DNA from: Enterobacter cancerogenus | Lineage (GTDB): Bacteria > Pseudomonadota > Gammaproteobacteria > Enterobacterales > Enterobacteriaceae | Assembly: GCA_000773965.1 (NCBI GenBank) | Contig: JRUP01000004.1 | Location: 62,001 to 126,000, forward strand | Reading direction: 5' to 3' | DNA length: 64,000 nt | In this document: piece after piece, positions 50,554-60,725 of the stretch | Layout: each line of letters starts with the position of its first letter | How positions within the stretch are numbered: the stretch's first letter is position 1 | Translations under genes and position numbers: made by a program | Notes under the pieces: generated by a model | What the model was told of the DNA's origin: nothing | Database searches by the model: none | What the model saw: the letters and a program-made list of their open reading frames with translations, nothing else

Positions 50554-52233
50554 TTAAAAGGTTTCCCAGTTATCGTCCGCGCTACGTGCACCTGCGGGTT
50601 GAGCCAGCGCTTTGACTGCGGCTGGACGCAACATTTTTGGCGCTGTAGATACGTTAACGGCCTGAGCGACAAATTCTTTACCAATATTGAACACCGCAAC
50701 CGACTGTTTCAGTCGACTGGCCTGATCTTCCAGTGCGGCAGCCGCCGTGGCTGACTCTTCTACCAGCGCGGCGTTCTGCTGTGTCACGCGGTCCATCTCG
50801 TTCACGGCCAAGCCCACCTGGTCGATTCCGCGACTCTGTTCATCCGACGCCGAGGCGATTTCGCCCATGATGTCGGTGACGCGAGTGACGGCGTTGACGA
50901 TGTTGGTCATGGTTTCGCCTGCGCTCTCCACCAGCACCGAACCGGTGTTGACGCGACTCACCGAATCTTCAATCAGACCTTTGATCTCTTTCGCTGCCTG
51001 GGCGCTGCGCTGTGCCAGACTGCGCACCTCACCTGCCACCACCGCAAAGCCACGACCCTGTTCGCCCGCACGTGCCGCTTCAACTGCCGCGTTCAGCGCC
51101 AGAATGTTGGTCTGGAAGGCGATGCCATCGATCACACTGATGATGTCAGCGATTTTCTTCGAGCTGCCGGTGATCTCTTTCATGGTGGTGACCACGCCAT
51201 CCACCACTTTCCCGCCGTGCTGCGCGGTTTCAGAGGCAGTGAGCGCCAGTTGTGAGGCCTGACGGGCGTTTTCGGCGTTCTGCTTCACGGTGGCGGTCAA
51301 CTGCTCCATGCTGGCAGCGGTCTCTTCCAGAGAAGCGGCCTGCTGTTCAGTACGTGAAGAGAGATCGTTGTTACCCATGGCGATTTCGCTGGCACCGGTG
51401 TAGATAGCGTCTGAGCCATCACGCACGGTACGCACGGTATTCGCCAGCTCCTGCTGCATGTGCTGCAGTGAGCTGAGTAATTCACCCATCTCGTTGCGCA
51501 TACTGACATCAATCTGCTGCGTCAAATCACCACGCGCGATGTGACGGATATGGTCGATGCACTGTTTCAACGGACGAATCAGCACGTTGCGCATGCCGCT
51601 CCACACCAGCGCAATCACCAGCAGGGTCACCAGCAAAGTACCGATCACCAGCATGATGGAGTGCTGATAGGCGCTTTCGTTGGCATCAATACCCTGCTTT
51701 GCCAGCACCAGGTTATTGGCTAACCAGGCGTTGTAATCGGTTTCAAACTTATTCTGCAAACCCTGCGTAGGCTGGTCGACAAACCCTTTGAAGTTTCCTG
51801 TTCCCAGGAAATCAATCAGCTCTGCCAGTGCGCCACGGAAGGCCTTATAGTTGGCCTGCAGTGTCAGTACGTTCTCAGCTGACTTCCCTTTTTCGGACAG
51901 GTTAGCGTTGAACTCTTCGAAGCCTTTATCAGCGGTTTTCAACTCCTCACTTGCCAGCGCGACCAAATCTTTCACGGTTGCGCCTGAGCCAGCTTGCTGG
52001 CTGTCCAGCAAATAGCGGATCCCTGCACGGTTCAGCGTGTTACGCGCCTGAACCAGCGATACCCAAGAGGTGCCCATCGCCCGTTGCAGCGTACTGAGAC
52101 GCTGGTTATAGGCAAAATTCTCTTTATCGGCTTTCACCGTGGTAAAAAACATCCCTCCGGAAAACAGCTGCAGCAAGGCAAACAGTGCCAGCACACATAA
52201 CAGCCCGGAAACGACACGAATACGACTAAACAT
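50554..52233 (-). CDS. Methyl-accepting chemotaxis protein, Tsr-like (serine receptor type)
   Basis: A 559-aa chemoreceptor. TM1 is [20 protein letters not shown], followed by a four-helix periplasmic domain, TM2 near residues 190-212 ([19 protein letters not shown]), a HAMP domain and the signalling hairpin with [20 protein letters not shown]. The ligand region [17 protein letters not shown] keeps the three arginines that in E. coli Tsr bind serine, and [10 protein letters not shown] matches Tsr. C-terminus is NWETF. The start at 52233 has GAGG upstream. It has its own sigma28 promoter and is first in a unit with cheRBYZ. Confidence 0.93.
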   Translation of the reverse strand: MFSRIRVVSGLLCVLALFALLQLFSGGMFFTTVKADKENFAYNQRLSTLQRAMGTSWVSLVQARNTLNRAGIRYLLDSQQAGSGATVKDLVALASEELKTADKGFEEFNANLSEKGKSAENVLTLQANYKAFRGALAELIDFLGTGNFKGFVDQPTQGLQNKFETDYNAWLANNLVLAKQGIDANESAYQHSIMLVIGTLLVTLLVIALVWSGMRNVLIRPLKQCIDHIRHIARGDLTQQIDVSMRNEMGELLSSLQHMQQELANTVRTVRDGSDAIYTGASEIAMGNNDLSSRTEQQAASLEETAASMEQLTATVKQNAENARQASQLALTASETAQHGGKVVDGVVTTMKEITGSSKKIADIISVIDGIAFQTNILALNAAVEAARAGEQGRGFAVVAGEVRSLAQRSAQAAKEIKGLIEDSVSRVNTGSVLVESAGETMTNIVNAVTRVTDIMGEIASASDEQSRGIDQVGLAVNEMDRVTQQNAALVEESATAAAALEDQASRLKQSVAVFNIGKEFVAQAVNVSTAPKMLRPAAVKALAQPAGARSADDNWETF

Positions 52234-52264
52234 AAACACCTCATTGGTTGGCGGATCGCTCCTG

Positions 52265-52291
52265 TTATCGGCGTTCACAGAGGGATCTTTA
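52265..52291 (-). promoter_or_regulatory. Sigma28 (FliA) promoter of the Tsr-like receptor
   Basis: Minus-strand TAAAGATC-N11-GCCGATAA: the -10 is a perfect match and the -35 matches TAAAGTTT at 6 of 8 positions, 32 bp before the start codon. Confidence 0.88.
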
Positions 52292-52365
52292 TGTTGTCTG
52301 CAACGGGTTGGACCAGCGGGAATTAAGGAGGATCAGGGATAAATTAAAGTGTGCCGACAGGTGAA

Positions 52366-52387
52366 CGGGCGCACCTGCGTGCGCCCG
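52366..52387 (-). terminator. Hairpin after the second chemoreceptor gene
   Basis: CGGGCGCAC/GTGCGCCCG (52366-52374 and 52379-52387), a perfect 9-bp GC-rich stem with loop CTGC, directly after the stop codon at 52399. No T run on the minus strand. Confidence 0.5.
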
Positions 52388-52398
52388 GTTAAAAACGT

Positions 52399-54069
52399 TT
52401 AAAATGTCTCCCAGTTGCTGTCACTCACTGGCGCGGTGACAGTTTTGCGCGGTGTACTCAGCACCGGCTGCACGCTCGGTGACAAGCGCACCGCCGCAGC
52501 GGCCTGCGAGGCACGCGGCACACGGAATACCGCCACTGACTGGCTCAAACGACTGGCCTGCTCTTCCAGCGATGCCGCAGCAGCGGCGGATTCTTCCACC
52601 AGCGACGCATTCTGCTGGGTCACGCGATCCATCTCAGTGACCGCCTGGCCGACCTGATCAATACCACGGCTCTGCTCATCCGACGCTGAGGCGATTTCGC
52701 CCATGATATCCGTGACACGCGTCACCGCGCCGACGATATCATTCATGGTTTCACCGGCGGTGCCGACCAGTTGCGAACCGCTGTTAACACGATTCACCGA
52801 ATCCTCAATTAAACCTTTAATCTCTTTCGCCGCCTGCGCACTGCGCTGTGCCAGATTACGCACTTCACCGGCGACTACTGCAAAGCCGCGACCCTGCTCA
52901 CCGGCACGCGCGGCTTCGACTGCCGCGTTCAGTGCCAGAATATTGGTCTGGAAGGCAATGCCATCAATCACGCTGATGATATCGGCGATTTTCTTCGAAC
53001 TGCCGGCAATATCACTCATGGTGCGTACCACGCCATCCACCACTTCACCGCCTTTGCGTGCGGTATCAGAAGCACTGAGCGCCAGCTGAGATGCCTGACG
53101 GGCGTTCTCGGCATTCTGCTTCACGGTAGCCGTCAGCTGCTCCATGCTGGCCGCCGTCTGTTCCAGCGAAGCCGCCTGCTCTTCAGTACGGGCGGAGAGA
53201 TCGTTGTTGCCCGCCGAGATTTCGCTCGCGCCAGTAAAAATGGCATCCGAACCATCACGCACATTGCTGACGGTACGCACCAGCGACTGCTGCATCTCAT
53301 GCAGGCTGGCCGCCAGTTGGGTCATCTCGTTACGTCCTTCCACGGCAATATTCTGCGTCAGATCGCCAGAAGCGATATGGCGGATATGGCCCAGCAGCTG
53401 ATGCAATGGCTGGATCAGCACCGCACGCAGACCGAACCAGCAGCCGACAATCACAAACACCACCACCAATGCCACTACCGCCAGCAGCCACATCATGGTG
53501 TGGAACGCTTGCTGGTTCTGCGCCACGCCTTCCGCCGCCAGCGCACTCTGCGCCGTGCGCCACTCTGCATAGGTGGCCTTCATCTTCACCTGTTTGGCTT
53601 CAATGTTCTGCGCAAACATGCCTTGCAGATCGTTAGCTTTCAAACGTTCCAGCATCGCTTTCAAACCATCGTTGAAGGCGGCGTAGTCCGTTTCCAGGCG
53701 ATCGCGCAGTGCGTCCGGCAAGCCTGGCGTACCCGGCAGATCGTAGTAACGCTGGTAGTGCCCGGCAGCCACATCCAGCTGCTTTTCAGTCTGTGCAATC
53801 AGCGCCTGAAGCTGGCCGCCGTTGGACTGTGCCGCCATACTGCCCTGCATGCGCAGCATCGCGCGGTTTAATACGGTACGGGTCTGGTTGAGTTCGATCC
53901 AGGCATCGGACATCGCGCCGACGTTGTTGGTCGACGTCTGTGCCACGGCAAAAGCTTCTTTATCTTTTTGTAAGGCAGACCAGAACAATCCGCCCGACAG
54001 TAACTGTAAAGCACCAAAGACCAGCAAGACTGCGATCAGGCTGGTGACAACATTGATTCGTTTTAACAT
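52399..54069 (-). CDS. Methyl-accepting chemotaxis protein, ligand unknown
   Basis: A 556-aa chemoreceptor starting [21 protein letters not shown] (TM1) at 54069, with GGAG upstream. The periplasmic domain has [16 protein letters not shown], keeping part of the Tar/Tsr arginine pattern but lacking the Tsr PTQG segment, so its ligand is not evident. TM2 is [20 protein letters not shown], then HAMP and a signalling domain nearly identical to the next receptor ([20 protein letters not shown]). C-terminus is NWETF. Own sigma28 promoter; strong terminator upstream. Confidence 0.92.
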   Translation of the reverse strand: MLKRINVVTSLIAVLLVFGALQLLSGGLFWSALQKDKEAFAVAQTSTNNVGAMSDAWIELNQTRTVLNRAMLRMQGSMAAQSNGGQLQALIAQTEKQLDVAAGHYQRYYDLPGTPGLPDALRDRLETDYAAFNDGLKAMLERLKANDLQGMFAQNIEAKQVKMKATYAEWRTAQSALAAEGVAQNQQAFHTMMWLLAVVALVVVFVIVGCWFGLRAVLIQPLHQLLGHIRHIASGDLTQNIAVEGRNEMTQLAASLHEMQQSLVRTVSNVRDGSDAIFTGASEISAGNNDLSARTEEQAASLEQTAASMEQLTATVKQNAENARQASQLALSASDTARKGGEVVDGVVRTMSDIAGSSKKIADIISVIDGIAFQTNILALNAAVEAARAGEQGRGFAVVAGEVRNLAQRSAQAAKEIKGLIEDSVNRVNSGSQLVGTAGETMNDIVGAVTRVTDIMGEIASASDEQSRGIDQVGQAVTEMDRVTQQNASLVEESAAAAASLEEQASRLSQSVAVFRVPRASQAAAAVRLSPSVQPVLSTPRKTVTAPVSDSNWETF

Positions 54070-54106
54070 GGGTTCTCCAAAGAGTGAGGCATTTCGGCTC
54101 CCGCTG

Positions 54107-54133
54107 TTATCGACCGCAGTTGTTAAATTTTGA
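54107..54133 (-). promoter_or_regulatory. Sigma28 (FliA) promoter of the second chemoreceptor
   Basis: Minus-strand TCAAAATT-N11-GTCGATAA; the -10 matches GCCGATAA at 7 of 8 and the -35 at 5 of 8. It is 38 bp before the start codon. Confidence 0.72.
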
Positions 54134-54210
54134 GGGGCTTTAACGGATTTTACGAAATATAATTCTGCCAATAACTTTCTTTACAGTGTTTTATAACTAA
54201 AGAAATTGTC

Positions 54211-54255
54211 ATTAAAAAAAATGCGCCTTTATCGGATGAACGATAAAGGCGCATT
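54211..54255 (-). terminator. Strong terminator after the third chemoreceptor gene
   Basis: A perfect 15-bp stem AATGCGCCTTTATCG/CGATAAAGGCGCATT (54220-54234 and 54241-54255) with a 6-nt loop, followed on the minus strand by a run of T residues. It isolates the motAB-cheAW-receptor message from the next receptor. Confidence 0.93.
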
Positions 54256-54318
54256 GATGCTATTGGAATAAAAGGATATTGCGGCAGTGGGTGCGCCAGC
54301 GCACACCACTGCAAGCGA

Positions 54319-55995
54319 TTAAAACGTTTCCCAGTTACTGTCGCTGACTGGTGCCGTCACAGCTTTACGTGGCGCACTCAGTACCGGCGGCGCGATCTGC
54401 GGATGGCGCACCACGGCACTGGCCATGCCAGGCTGTTCGGCACGCGGCACGCGGAACACCGCCACAGACTGGCTCAGACGGCTGGCCTGCTCTTCCAGCG
54501 AAGCCGCTGCCGCAGCAGACTCTTCCACCAGCGAGGCGTTCTGTTGGGTCACGCGGTCCATTTCCGTCACAGCCTGACCGACCTGATCGATACCACGACT
54601 CTGTTCATCAGACGCTGAGGCGATTTCGCCCATAATATCGGTCACACGGGTGACCGCATTGACGATCTCACTCATGGTTTCACCGGCGGTCCCCACCAGC
54701 TGCGAACCGCTGTTGACGCGATTGACAGAATCTTCAATCAGACCCTTAATCTCTTTCGCCGCCTGGGCGCTGCGCTGTGCCAGGTTGCGAACTTCACCTG
54801 CCACCACCGCAAAGCCACGCCCCTGCTCGCCAGCGCGCGCCGCTTCCACCGCTGCATTCAGCGCAAGGATGTTGGTCTGGAAGGCGATACCGTCAATCAC
54901 GCTGGTGATATCAGCGATCTTCTTCGAACTCCCGGCGATATCGCTCATGGTGCGTACGACGCCTTCCACCACGTTGCCGCCCTTCTGTGCGGTTTCAGAG
55001 GCACTCAACGCCAGCTGTGACGCCTGGCGGGCATTTTCGGCGTTCTGTTTCACTGTAGCGGTCAGCTGTTCCATGCTGGCTGCGGTCTGTTCCAGCGAGG
55101 CAGCCTGCTCTTCCGTACGAGCGGAGAGATCGTTGTTACCTGCCGAGATTTCACTCGCGCCGGTGAAGATGGCATCAGATCCGTCTCGCACGTTACTGAC
55201 AGTGCGCACCAGCGACTGCTGCATGTCATGCAGGCTGCTCGCCAGTTGGCTCATCTCATTGCGGCCTTCAACGCTAATACTCTGGGTCAGGTCACCCTGC
55301 GCGATCGACTGAATGTGGGCAATGTTAGTGTTCAATGGATTAATCAGGATGCGACGCAGGTTCACCCAGCACAGTCCAATCACCACTAATACCACCACCA
55401 TGATAGCGCCCAGAATCCAGCTCATGCGGCTGAAGGCATCGGCATTTTTTTCCTGGCCTTGTGCTGCCAGTTTCGCCACATCCGCACGCCAGTCGGTGTA
55501 AGTTTTCAGGAATTTGCTCTGGCTCGGTGCCACCGGCACACTGCCCGCTTTCGATAAATCGTTGGCGAGAAGCGCATCCTGCATCTGGCTCAATGCCGTG
55601 GCGTAAGCGGTATAGCCCTCATCCAGTTGACCTGTGAGTTCCTTATTTTGTCCCGGTGTATCCGGAATCGCTTTATAGAGTTTGAAATTATCCGCTGCTT
55701 TTTGCTGGAACTGTTTGCTGTCGTTGAACAGCCCCTCAATATCCGGCTCTTTGTTGGCCAGTTTACTGGTGGCGATACGCAACTGGATGCGCGTCAACAC
55801 AACACGGCTTTGGTTGAGGCTCATGTAAGCATCATTCAGCGCCGAAAGGTTTTGGCTCGCTAACTGCGACACATTGAAGCTGGATTTGTCGTCGTTTAAG
55901 GCTTTGAGAAATATTGAACCGGATATGACCTGCAGCAGGCCAAACATCAGTAGCACCACCAGCAGACTGGTGACGACGCGAATTTTTTTTAACAT
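54319..55995 (-). CDS. Methyl-accepting chemotaxis protein, ligand unknown
   Basis: A 558-aa chemoreceptor starting MLKKIRVVTSLLVVLLMFGL at 55995. The periplasmic part has LNQSRVVLTRIQLRIATSK, in which the arginine pattern of amino-acid receptors is partly kept, and KLYKAIPDTPGQNKELTG; the ligand is unknown. TM2 is WILGAIMVVVLVVIGLCWV. HAMP and signalling domains follow with [20 protein letters not shown] and C-terminal NWETF. It lies downstream of cheW after a 170-bp gap with a hairpin and has its own sigma28 promoter. Confidence 0.92.
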   Translation of the reverse strand: MLKKIRVVTSLLVVLLMFGLLQVISGSIFLKALNDDKSSFNVSQLASQNLSALNDAYMSLNQSRVVLTRIQLRIATSKLANKEPDIEGLFNDSKQFQQKAADNFKLYKAIPDTPGQNKELTGQLDEGYTAYATALSQMQDALLANDLSKAGSVPVAPSQSKFLKTYTDWRADVAKLAAQGQEKNADAFSRMSWILGAIMVVVLVVIGLCWVNLRRILINPLNTNIAHIQSIAQGDLTQSISVEGRNEMSQLASSLHDMQQSLVRTVSNVRDGSDAIFTGASEISAGNNDLSARTEEQAASLEQTAASMEQLTATVKQNAENARQASQLALSASETAQKGGNVVEGVVRTMSDIAGSSKKIADITSVIDGIAFQTNILALNAAVEAARAGEQGRGFAVVAGEVRNLAQRSAQAAKEIKGLIEDSVNRVNSGSQLVGTAGETMSEIVNAVTRVTDIMGEIASASDEQSRGIDQVGQAVTEMDRVTQQNASLVEESAAAAASLEEQASRLSQSVAVFRVPRAEQPGMASAVVRHPQIAPPVLSAPRKAVTAPVSDSNWETF

Positions 55996-56034
55996 AGATA
56001 GCCCTGGGAAAAGTAAGTAAATGGAACGCAATAT

Positions 56035-56061
56035 TTATCGGCGGGCGAGGCAGGGAGTTTA
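56035..56061 (-). promoter_or_regulatory. Sigma28 (FliA) promoter of the third chemoreceptor
   Basis: Minus-strand TAAACTCC-N11-GCCGATAA: perfect -10 and 5 of 8 in the -35, 40 bp before the start codon. Confidence 0.8.
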
Positions 56062-56127
56062 ATGAAAGTTGTGTGAATAAATATTGTTATTATCTGATTT
56101 TTATAGGAATTATTTCAGAGCGGAATT

Positions 56128-56156
56128 ATCACGGGCCGATGCTGCCAGCCCGTGAT
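56128..56156 (-). terminator. Hairpin after cheW
   Basis: ATCACGGGC/GCCCGTGAT (56128-56136 and 56148-56156), a perfect 9-bp stem with an 11-nt loop, 10 nt after the cheW stop. The trailing AATTCC has no T run, so partial read-through into the receptor gene is likely. Confidence 0.5.
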
Positions 56157-56165
56157 TGTCGATGA

Positions 56166-56663
56166 TTACGCGCTACGCAGCGTATCCACCAGCGCCATCT
56201 CTTCGCTGCTTAGCAGCTTCTCGATGTCGACCAGAATCAGCATACGTTCGCCCAGTGCGCCGAGGCCGGTCAGGTACTCGGTGGACATGGTGACCGCGAA
56301 TTCCGGTGCCGGACGAATCTGTTCCTGCATCAGAGACAGCACGTCAGACACGCCATCCACCACGATACCCACGACGCGGTGCTCAAGATTCAGCACGATC
56401 ACCACGGTGTTTTCGTTGTATTCCACATCCTGCTGCGCGAACTTCACACGCAGGTCGATGATTGGCACAATCACGCCACGCAGGTTGGTCACACCCTTGA
56501 TGAATTCTGGGGTGTTGGCGATACGCGTTACCTGATCGTAACCCCGAATCTCCTGCACTTTGAGAATGTCGATGCCGTACTCTTCGTCACCCAGGGTGAA
56601 AACTAAGAATTCCTGGCCCACGGTTTCGCCAGCGATTTTGGTCACGGTTGCCATGTCAGTCAT
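56166..56663 (-). CDS. cheW: Chemotaxis coupling protein CheW
   Basis: CheW links receptors to the kinase CheA in signalling arrays. The 165-aa SH3-like double barrel has [39 protein letters not shown] and [10 protein letters not shown], all typical. 22 nt separate it from cheA. Same order as in E. coli motAB-cheAW. Confidence 0.97.
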   Translation of the reverse strand: MTDMATVTKIAGETVGQEFLVFTLGDEEYGIDILKVQEIRGYDQVTRIANTPEFIKGVTNLRGVIVPIIDLRVKFAQQDVEYNENTVVIVLNLEHRVVGIVVDGVSDVLSLMQEQIRPAPEFAVTMSTEYLTGLGALGERMLILVDIEKLLSSEEMALVDTLRSA

Positions 56664-56685
56664 TTTTTTGCCCTTTATTTATCTA

Positions 56686-58674
56686 TTACGCTGCGGCACC
56701 GGCCACACGCTTTTCACGGTTCAACGATTGCAGTGCAGAGACATCCACAATCAGCGCCACACTACCATCGCCGAGGATGGTGGCGGCAGAAATGCCCGGC
56801 ACTTTGCGGTAGTTGCTTTCCAGGTTCTTCACCACCACCTGATGCTGGCCAATCAGCTGATCCACCAACAGTGCATAACGGCGGCCTGCGCTCTGCAGAA
56901 TCACCACGATGCCCTGGGTCGCGTCGGTTTTGGCATTCTGCACATCAAACACATTCCACAGCTCCACCAGCGGCAGGTATTCGCCACGCACTTCCAGCAC
57001 GCGCTCGCCACCGGCCAGCGGTTTCAGCTCTTCAGCCGTTGGCTGCAGGGATTCCATCACCGCGTTCAGTGGCAGAATGAACACTTCATCCGCCACGCGC
57101 ACTGACATGCCATCAAGGATGGCCAGCGTCAGTGGCAGCAGGATGCGAATAGTGGTCCCTTTGCCCTGCTTCGAGGAGATTTCGACGTGACCGCCCATCT
57201 CCTGAATGTTTCGTTTCACCACGTCCATGCCCACACCACGGCCGGACACGTCAGTCACCTGCTCCGCCGTTGAGAAGCCCGGTGCGAAGATCAGCATGCC
57301 GACTTCTTCATCGCTCATGCTGTCGCTGACCGGCAGGCCAGAGGACAGGGCTTTCGCCAGAATACGTTCACGGTTCAGACCGGCACCGTCATCGATCACT
57401 TCGATGCAGATATTGCCGCCCTGATGTTCCGCTGACAGCGTCAGATTGCCCACCGCTGTTTTGCTCGATGCCAGACGCTTCTCTGGCGTTTCGATACCGT
57501 GGTCGAGGCTGTTACGCACCAGGTGCGTTAACGGATCGATAATGCGCTCGATCAGGCTCTTATCCAGTTCAGTAGAGCTACCCAGCAGCGTCAGCTCCAC
57601 TTCTTTGCCCAGCTTGCTGGCCAAATCGCGCACCAGACGTGGGAAGCGGCTAAACACATACTCCATCGGCATCATACGAATCGACATCACCGACTCTTGC
57701 AGGTCACGCGCGTTACGCTCCAGCTGGCCCATGCTGTTCAACAGGTCGCCGTGCGCCACAGGATCCAGTTCGCCAGAACGCTGTGCCAGCATCGATTGGG
57801 TAATCACCAGCTCGCCGACCAGGTTGATCAGCTGATCGACCTTCTCAACCGCAACACGAATACTGCTGGATTCGCTGGTTTTGGCCGGCGCTGCCGCACG
57901 TTTCGCTTCACGTTTGGCTGGCGGGGTGATGTCGGTTACGGTGGCGGTTTGCACCGGTGCAGGGGCTTCCACCGCAACGGCTTCGGCAGGTGCTGCTGCG
58001 ACGGCGGCCGCGCCTTCCGGGAAGTGAATCTGCGCTTCATCAATCACAAAACAGAGCACCGCAACGATGTCGTCTTTACCGACGCCATCAATGGTCACTT
58101 CCAGCGAGTTGGTGCCTTTCACCACGTTGGAGACAGTGCCGAGATTACCCAGCTCCTCCAGCATCAGTTCCGGCTCTTTCTCTTTCAAATCGATCAGTTG
58201 CAGGCGTAAACCCGCTGCCGCTGCCGGGGCTGCGGCGATCTCCACCACGTCGGCCACTTTTGCCGGCTCGGGTGCGATTCCTTTGGCTTCCAGCGCCAGC
58301 TGACGCAGTGCTTCGCAGATATATTTGAAGTTTTCTGCGTTGGGTTCCTGCGCCGTTTTATAGGCATCGAGCTGTTCTTGCATAATATCTTTGGTTTCCA
58401 AAAACAGGTTGATGATGTCGGTGCTGAGCTGCATTTCGCCGCGGCGCGCACCATCCAGAATGTTTTCCAGGATGTGGGTGGTTTCCTGTAAAACCGTAAA
58501 GCCAAACGTACCGGCTCCGCCCTTAATAGAGTGGGCGGCGCGGAAGATGGCATTCAACTGCTCGGAATCGGGCTCCTGGGGATCCAATCCCAACAGGTGT
58601 TGCTCCATATCCGCTAACAGCTCATCGGCTTCATCGAAAAACGTCTGGTAAAAATCGCTGATGTCCATGCTCAC
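56686..58674 (-). CDS. cheA: Chemotaxis histidine kinase CheA, GTG start
   Basis: CheA autophosphorylates and passes phosphate to CheY and CheB. 662 aa with five domains: P1 phosphotransfer with His in FRAAHSIKGGAGTFGF, P2 CheY-binding, an Ala/Pro-rich linker (APAEAVAVEAPAPVQTA), P3 dimerisation (LINLVGELVITQSML), P4 kinase (HLVRNSLDHGIE, IEVIDDGAGLN, GRGVGMDVVKRNI) and P5 CheW-like. The start is GTG at 58674, as in E. coli, with GAGGTGA 5-11 nt upstream inside the end of motB. An internal Met at about residue 97 (DIMQEQLDAYK) could serve as the short-form start known in E. coli. Confidence 0.97.
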   Translation of the reverse strand: MSMDISDFYQTFFDEADELLADMEQHLLGLDPQEPDSEQLNAIFRAAHSIKGGAGTFGFTVLQETTHILENILDGARRGEMQLSTDIINLFLETKDIMQEQLDAYKTAQEPNAENFKYICEALRQLALEAKGIAPEPAKVADVVEIAAAPAAAAGLRLQLIDLKEKEPELMLEELGNLGTVSNVVKGTNSLEVTIDGVGKDDIVAVLCFVIDEAQIHFPEGAAAVAAAPAEAVAVEAPAPVQTATVTDITPPAKREAKRAAAPAKTSESSSIRVAVEKVDQLINLVGELVITQSMLAQRSGELDPVAHGDLLNSMGQLERNARDLQESVMSIRMMPMEYVFSRFPRLVRDLASKLGKEVELTLLGSSTELDKSLIERIIDPLTHLVRNSLDHGIETPEKRLASSKTAVGNLTLSAEHQGGNICIEVIDDGAGLNRERILAKALSSGLPVSDSMSDEEVGMLIFAPGFSTAEQVTDVSGRGVGMDVVKRNIQEMGGHVEISSKQGKGTTIRILLPLTLAILDGMSVRVADEVFILPLNAVMESLQPTAEELKPLAGGERVLEVRGEYLPLVELWNVFDVQNAKTDATQGIVVILQSAGRRYALLVDQLIGQHQVVVKNLESNYRKVPGISAATILGDGSVALIVDVSALQSLNREKRVAGAAA

Positions 58675-58678
58675 GGGA

Positions 58679-59710
58679 TCACCTCGGCTGTGAGGGTTGG
58701 TCTGGTGTCACCGCGCCTGCCGCTGGCTGCGCTGCTGGTGCAGGCGCCACCGCACTGGCCGGCGAAGCCGGAGTAGCGGTAGAACTTGCGGGTGCAGCAG
58801 ATGCAGCGGGACCGGTCGGTGCGGTAATGTCGGGAATAATTTGTGCCGGGTCAGTTATCTGCGCGGCATCGCTCTCAGAGTTCTCTTTCTCAATCGCAGC
58901 CTGGGTGTCATGGTTCAACACCAGCAGACTGATACGACGGTTTACAGCATCGTTCGAACCACGATTCTTTAACTTCATGGTGTCAGCCATGCCCACCACG
59001 CGCAGCATTTTGCCCCCATCCAGCCCGCCAATCACCAGTTCACGACGTGAGGCATTGGCGCGGTCGGCTGAGAGTTCCCAGTTACTGTAGCCGCGATCGC
59101 CCGTCGCATACTGGAAGTCATCCGTATGGCCAGCCAGGCTGATTTTGTTCGGAATATCATTCAGAACCGGCGCAATGGCGCGCAGGATGTCACGCATGTA
59201 CGGCTCCACTTCTGCGCTACCGGTTTTGAACATTGGGCGGTTCTGGCTATCAATAATCTGAATGCGCAGCCCCTCTTCCACCATGTTGATGATCAGATGC
59301 GGACGCAGTGCTTTCAGACGCGGATCGGCTTCAATCAACTGGTCCAGCTTTTCGCGCAGACGATTCAGACGAATCTCCTCCAGCTTTTTCTTCTGCGCAT
59401 CCATATCGACCACTTTCTTCACTTCGCCGTCTTTACGTGTTGGATCGTCACCGCCACCGGGAATCGGGCTTTCGCTATCGCTGCTGCGCTGGCCACCGGT
59501 CAGCGCGACTTTCAGCGGTGTACGAAAGTATTCTGCAATCTGAATCAACTCTTTCGGGCTGGAAATTGAGAGCAGCCACATCACCATAAAGAACGCCATC
59601 ATCGCCGTCATAAAGTCGGCATAGGCAATCTTCCACGAGCCGTGGCTGCCATGATGACCTTTATGTTTGCGCTTTTTAACCAGCACAATGGGGCGATTGC
59701 CTGCCTTCAT
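58679..59710 (-). CDS. motB: Flagellar motor stator protein MotB
   Basis: MotB anchors the stator to peptidoglycan and carries the proton-binding aspartate. The 343-aa protein has an N-terminal basic part, one membrane helix with the essential Asp in [20 protein letters not shown], and a C-terminal OmpA-like domain ([40 protein letters not shown]). The tail after residue 285 is a low-complexity Ala/Pro/Ser run ([19 protein letters not shown]), longer than in E. coli MotB. Start overlaps the motA stop (ATGA). Confidence 0.96.
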   Translation of the reverse strand: MKAGNRPIVLVKKRKHKGHHGSHGSWKIAYADFMTAMMAFFMVMWLLSISSPKELIQIAEYFRTPLKVALTGGQRSSDSESPIPGGGDDPTRKDGEVKKVVDMDAQKKKLEEIRLNRLREKLDQLIEADPRLKALRPHLIINMVEEGLRIQIIDSQNRPMFKTGSAEVEPYMRDILRAIAPVLNDIPNKISLAGHTDDFQYATGDRGYSNWELSADRANASRRELVIGGLDGGKMLRVVGMADTMKLKNRGSNDAVNRRISLLVLNHDTQAAIEKENSESDAAQITDPAQIIPDITAPTGPAASAAPASSTATPASPASAVAPAPAAQPAAGAVTPDQPSQPR

Positions 59711-60594
59711 GAGTTCTGATCCGAGGTTTGTTTCGCAGGATTTTTCGCGTTACGCACATGTTCTTCCAGCTCGGAGAACGACGGACGCTCAGCGGAATAC
59801 AGGGTTTTACGCCCAAACTCCACGGCGATCTGCGGTGCGTAACCATTCAGACTGGAGAGCAAAGTCACCTTGACGCACTGCATCATTTTGGTGGTTTCAG
59901 CACACTTCTGACGCAGCACTGACGCCAGCGGCGAGATAAAGCCATAAGCCAGCAAGATACCGAGGAAGGTTCCCACCATGGCGTGTGCGACCAGCGCGCC
60001 CAACTCTGCTGCCGGGCGATCGGCTGAGGCCAGTGCGTGTACCACGCCCATTACCGCCGCCACGATACCGAAGGCAGGTAAGCCATCGCCCATGGCCGAT
60101 ATACTTTGCGCCGGCACTTCACACTCGTGCTCGTAGGTCTCGATCTCTTCGTCCATCAGCGCTTCGATTTCAAACGCATTCATATTTCCGCTCACCATCA
60201 ATCGCAAATAGTCGGTAATAAAATCCACCAACTGTTTATCGGACAAAATACGCGGATAGTTAGCAAAAATTTCGCTCTGGCTGGGATCTTCAATGTCACG
60301 TTCTAATGACAGCATGCCTTGCTGACGTGATTTCGCCATCAGGCGATACAGCAGTGCCATTAAATCCATGTATACAGCTTTGTTATATTTCGAGCCGCGC
60401 ATTAACATTGGCAAGGCTTTTAATGTTTTCTTGATCGACTTGCCATTGTTGCCCACTAAAAAGGCACCAATACCGGCACCGCCGATAATAATCAGCTCGG
60501 CAGGTTGATAAAGCGCCCCCAGATGGCCACCGACCATCATATAGCCGCCCAACACGGAGCCGACGACCACGATATAACCCAGAATAATCAGCAC
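59707..60594 (-). CDS. motA: Flagellar motor stator protein MotA, GTG start
   Basis: MotA forms the proton channel with MotB and contacts FliG. The 295-aa protein starts at GTG 60594 ([20 protein letters not shown]), as in E. coli, with AAGGA 6-7 nt upstream. Four helices are visible, with the conserved proline in [20 protein letters not shown] and the cytoplasmic loop residues around [20 protein letters not shown]. It follows the flhC terminator, so it needs its own promoter; no good sigma28 match was found. Confidence 0.97.
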   Translation of the reverse strand: MLIILGYIVVVGSVLGGYMMVGGHLGALYQPAELIIIGGAGIGAFLVGNNGKSIKKTLKALPMLMRGSKYNKAVYMDLMALLYRLMAKSRQQGMLSLERDIEDPSQSEIFANYPRILSDKQLVDFITDYLRLMVSGNMNAFEIEALMDEEIETYEHECEVPAQSISAMGDGLPAFGIVAAVMGVVHALASADRPAAELGALVAHAMVGTFLGILLAYGFISPLASVLRQKCAETTKMMQCVKVTLLSSLNGYAPQIAVEFGRKTLYSAERPSFSELEEHVRNAKNPAKQTSDQNS

Positions 60595-60670
60595 AAAAAA
60601 TCCTTACGTCCGTAACGTGTTGGTAGAAGTTAAGCCAGAGAGCCGCAGGTGTTATTCGTAAATCGTGGGC

Positions 60671-60699
60671 AAAAAAAAGCAGCGGACTAAGCCGCTGCT
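60671..60699 (-). terminator. Intrinsic terminator of flhDC
   Basis: On the minus strand AGCAGCGG (60699-60692) pairs with CCGCTGCT (60685-60678), loop CTTAGT, followed by a run of eight T. It lies 27 nt after the flhC stop. Confidence 0.93.
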
Positions 60700-60725
60700 G
60701 GATGTTTTCCACGATGCGAACAAAC

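Noticed and set aside
50554..55995. Three receptor genes as repeats or a mobile element
   Set aside because: The long similarity is explained by the conserved signalling domain of chemoreceptors; no transposase or flanking repeats were seen.
57697..58209. Plus-strand 170-codon open frame inside cheA
   Set aside because: It is the antisense shadow of the highly conserved cheA coding sequence, with no ribosome binding site or recognisable domain.
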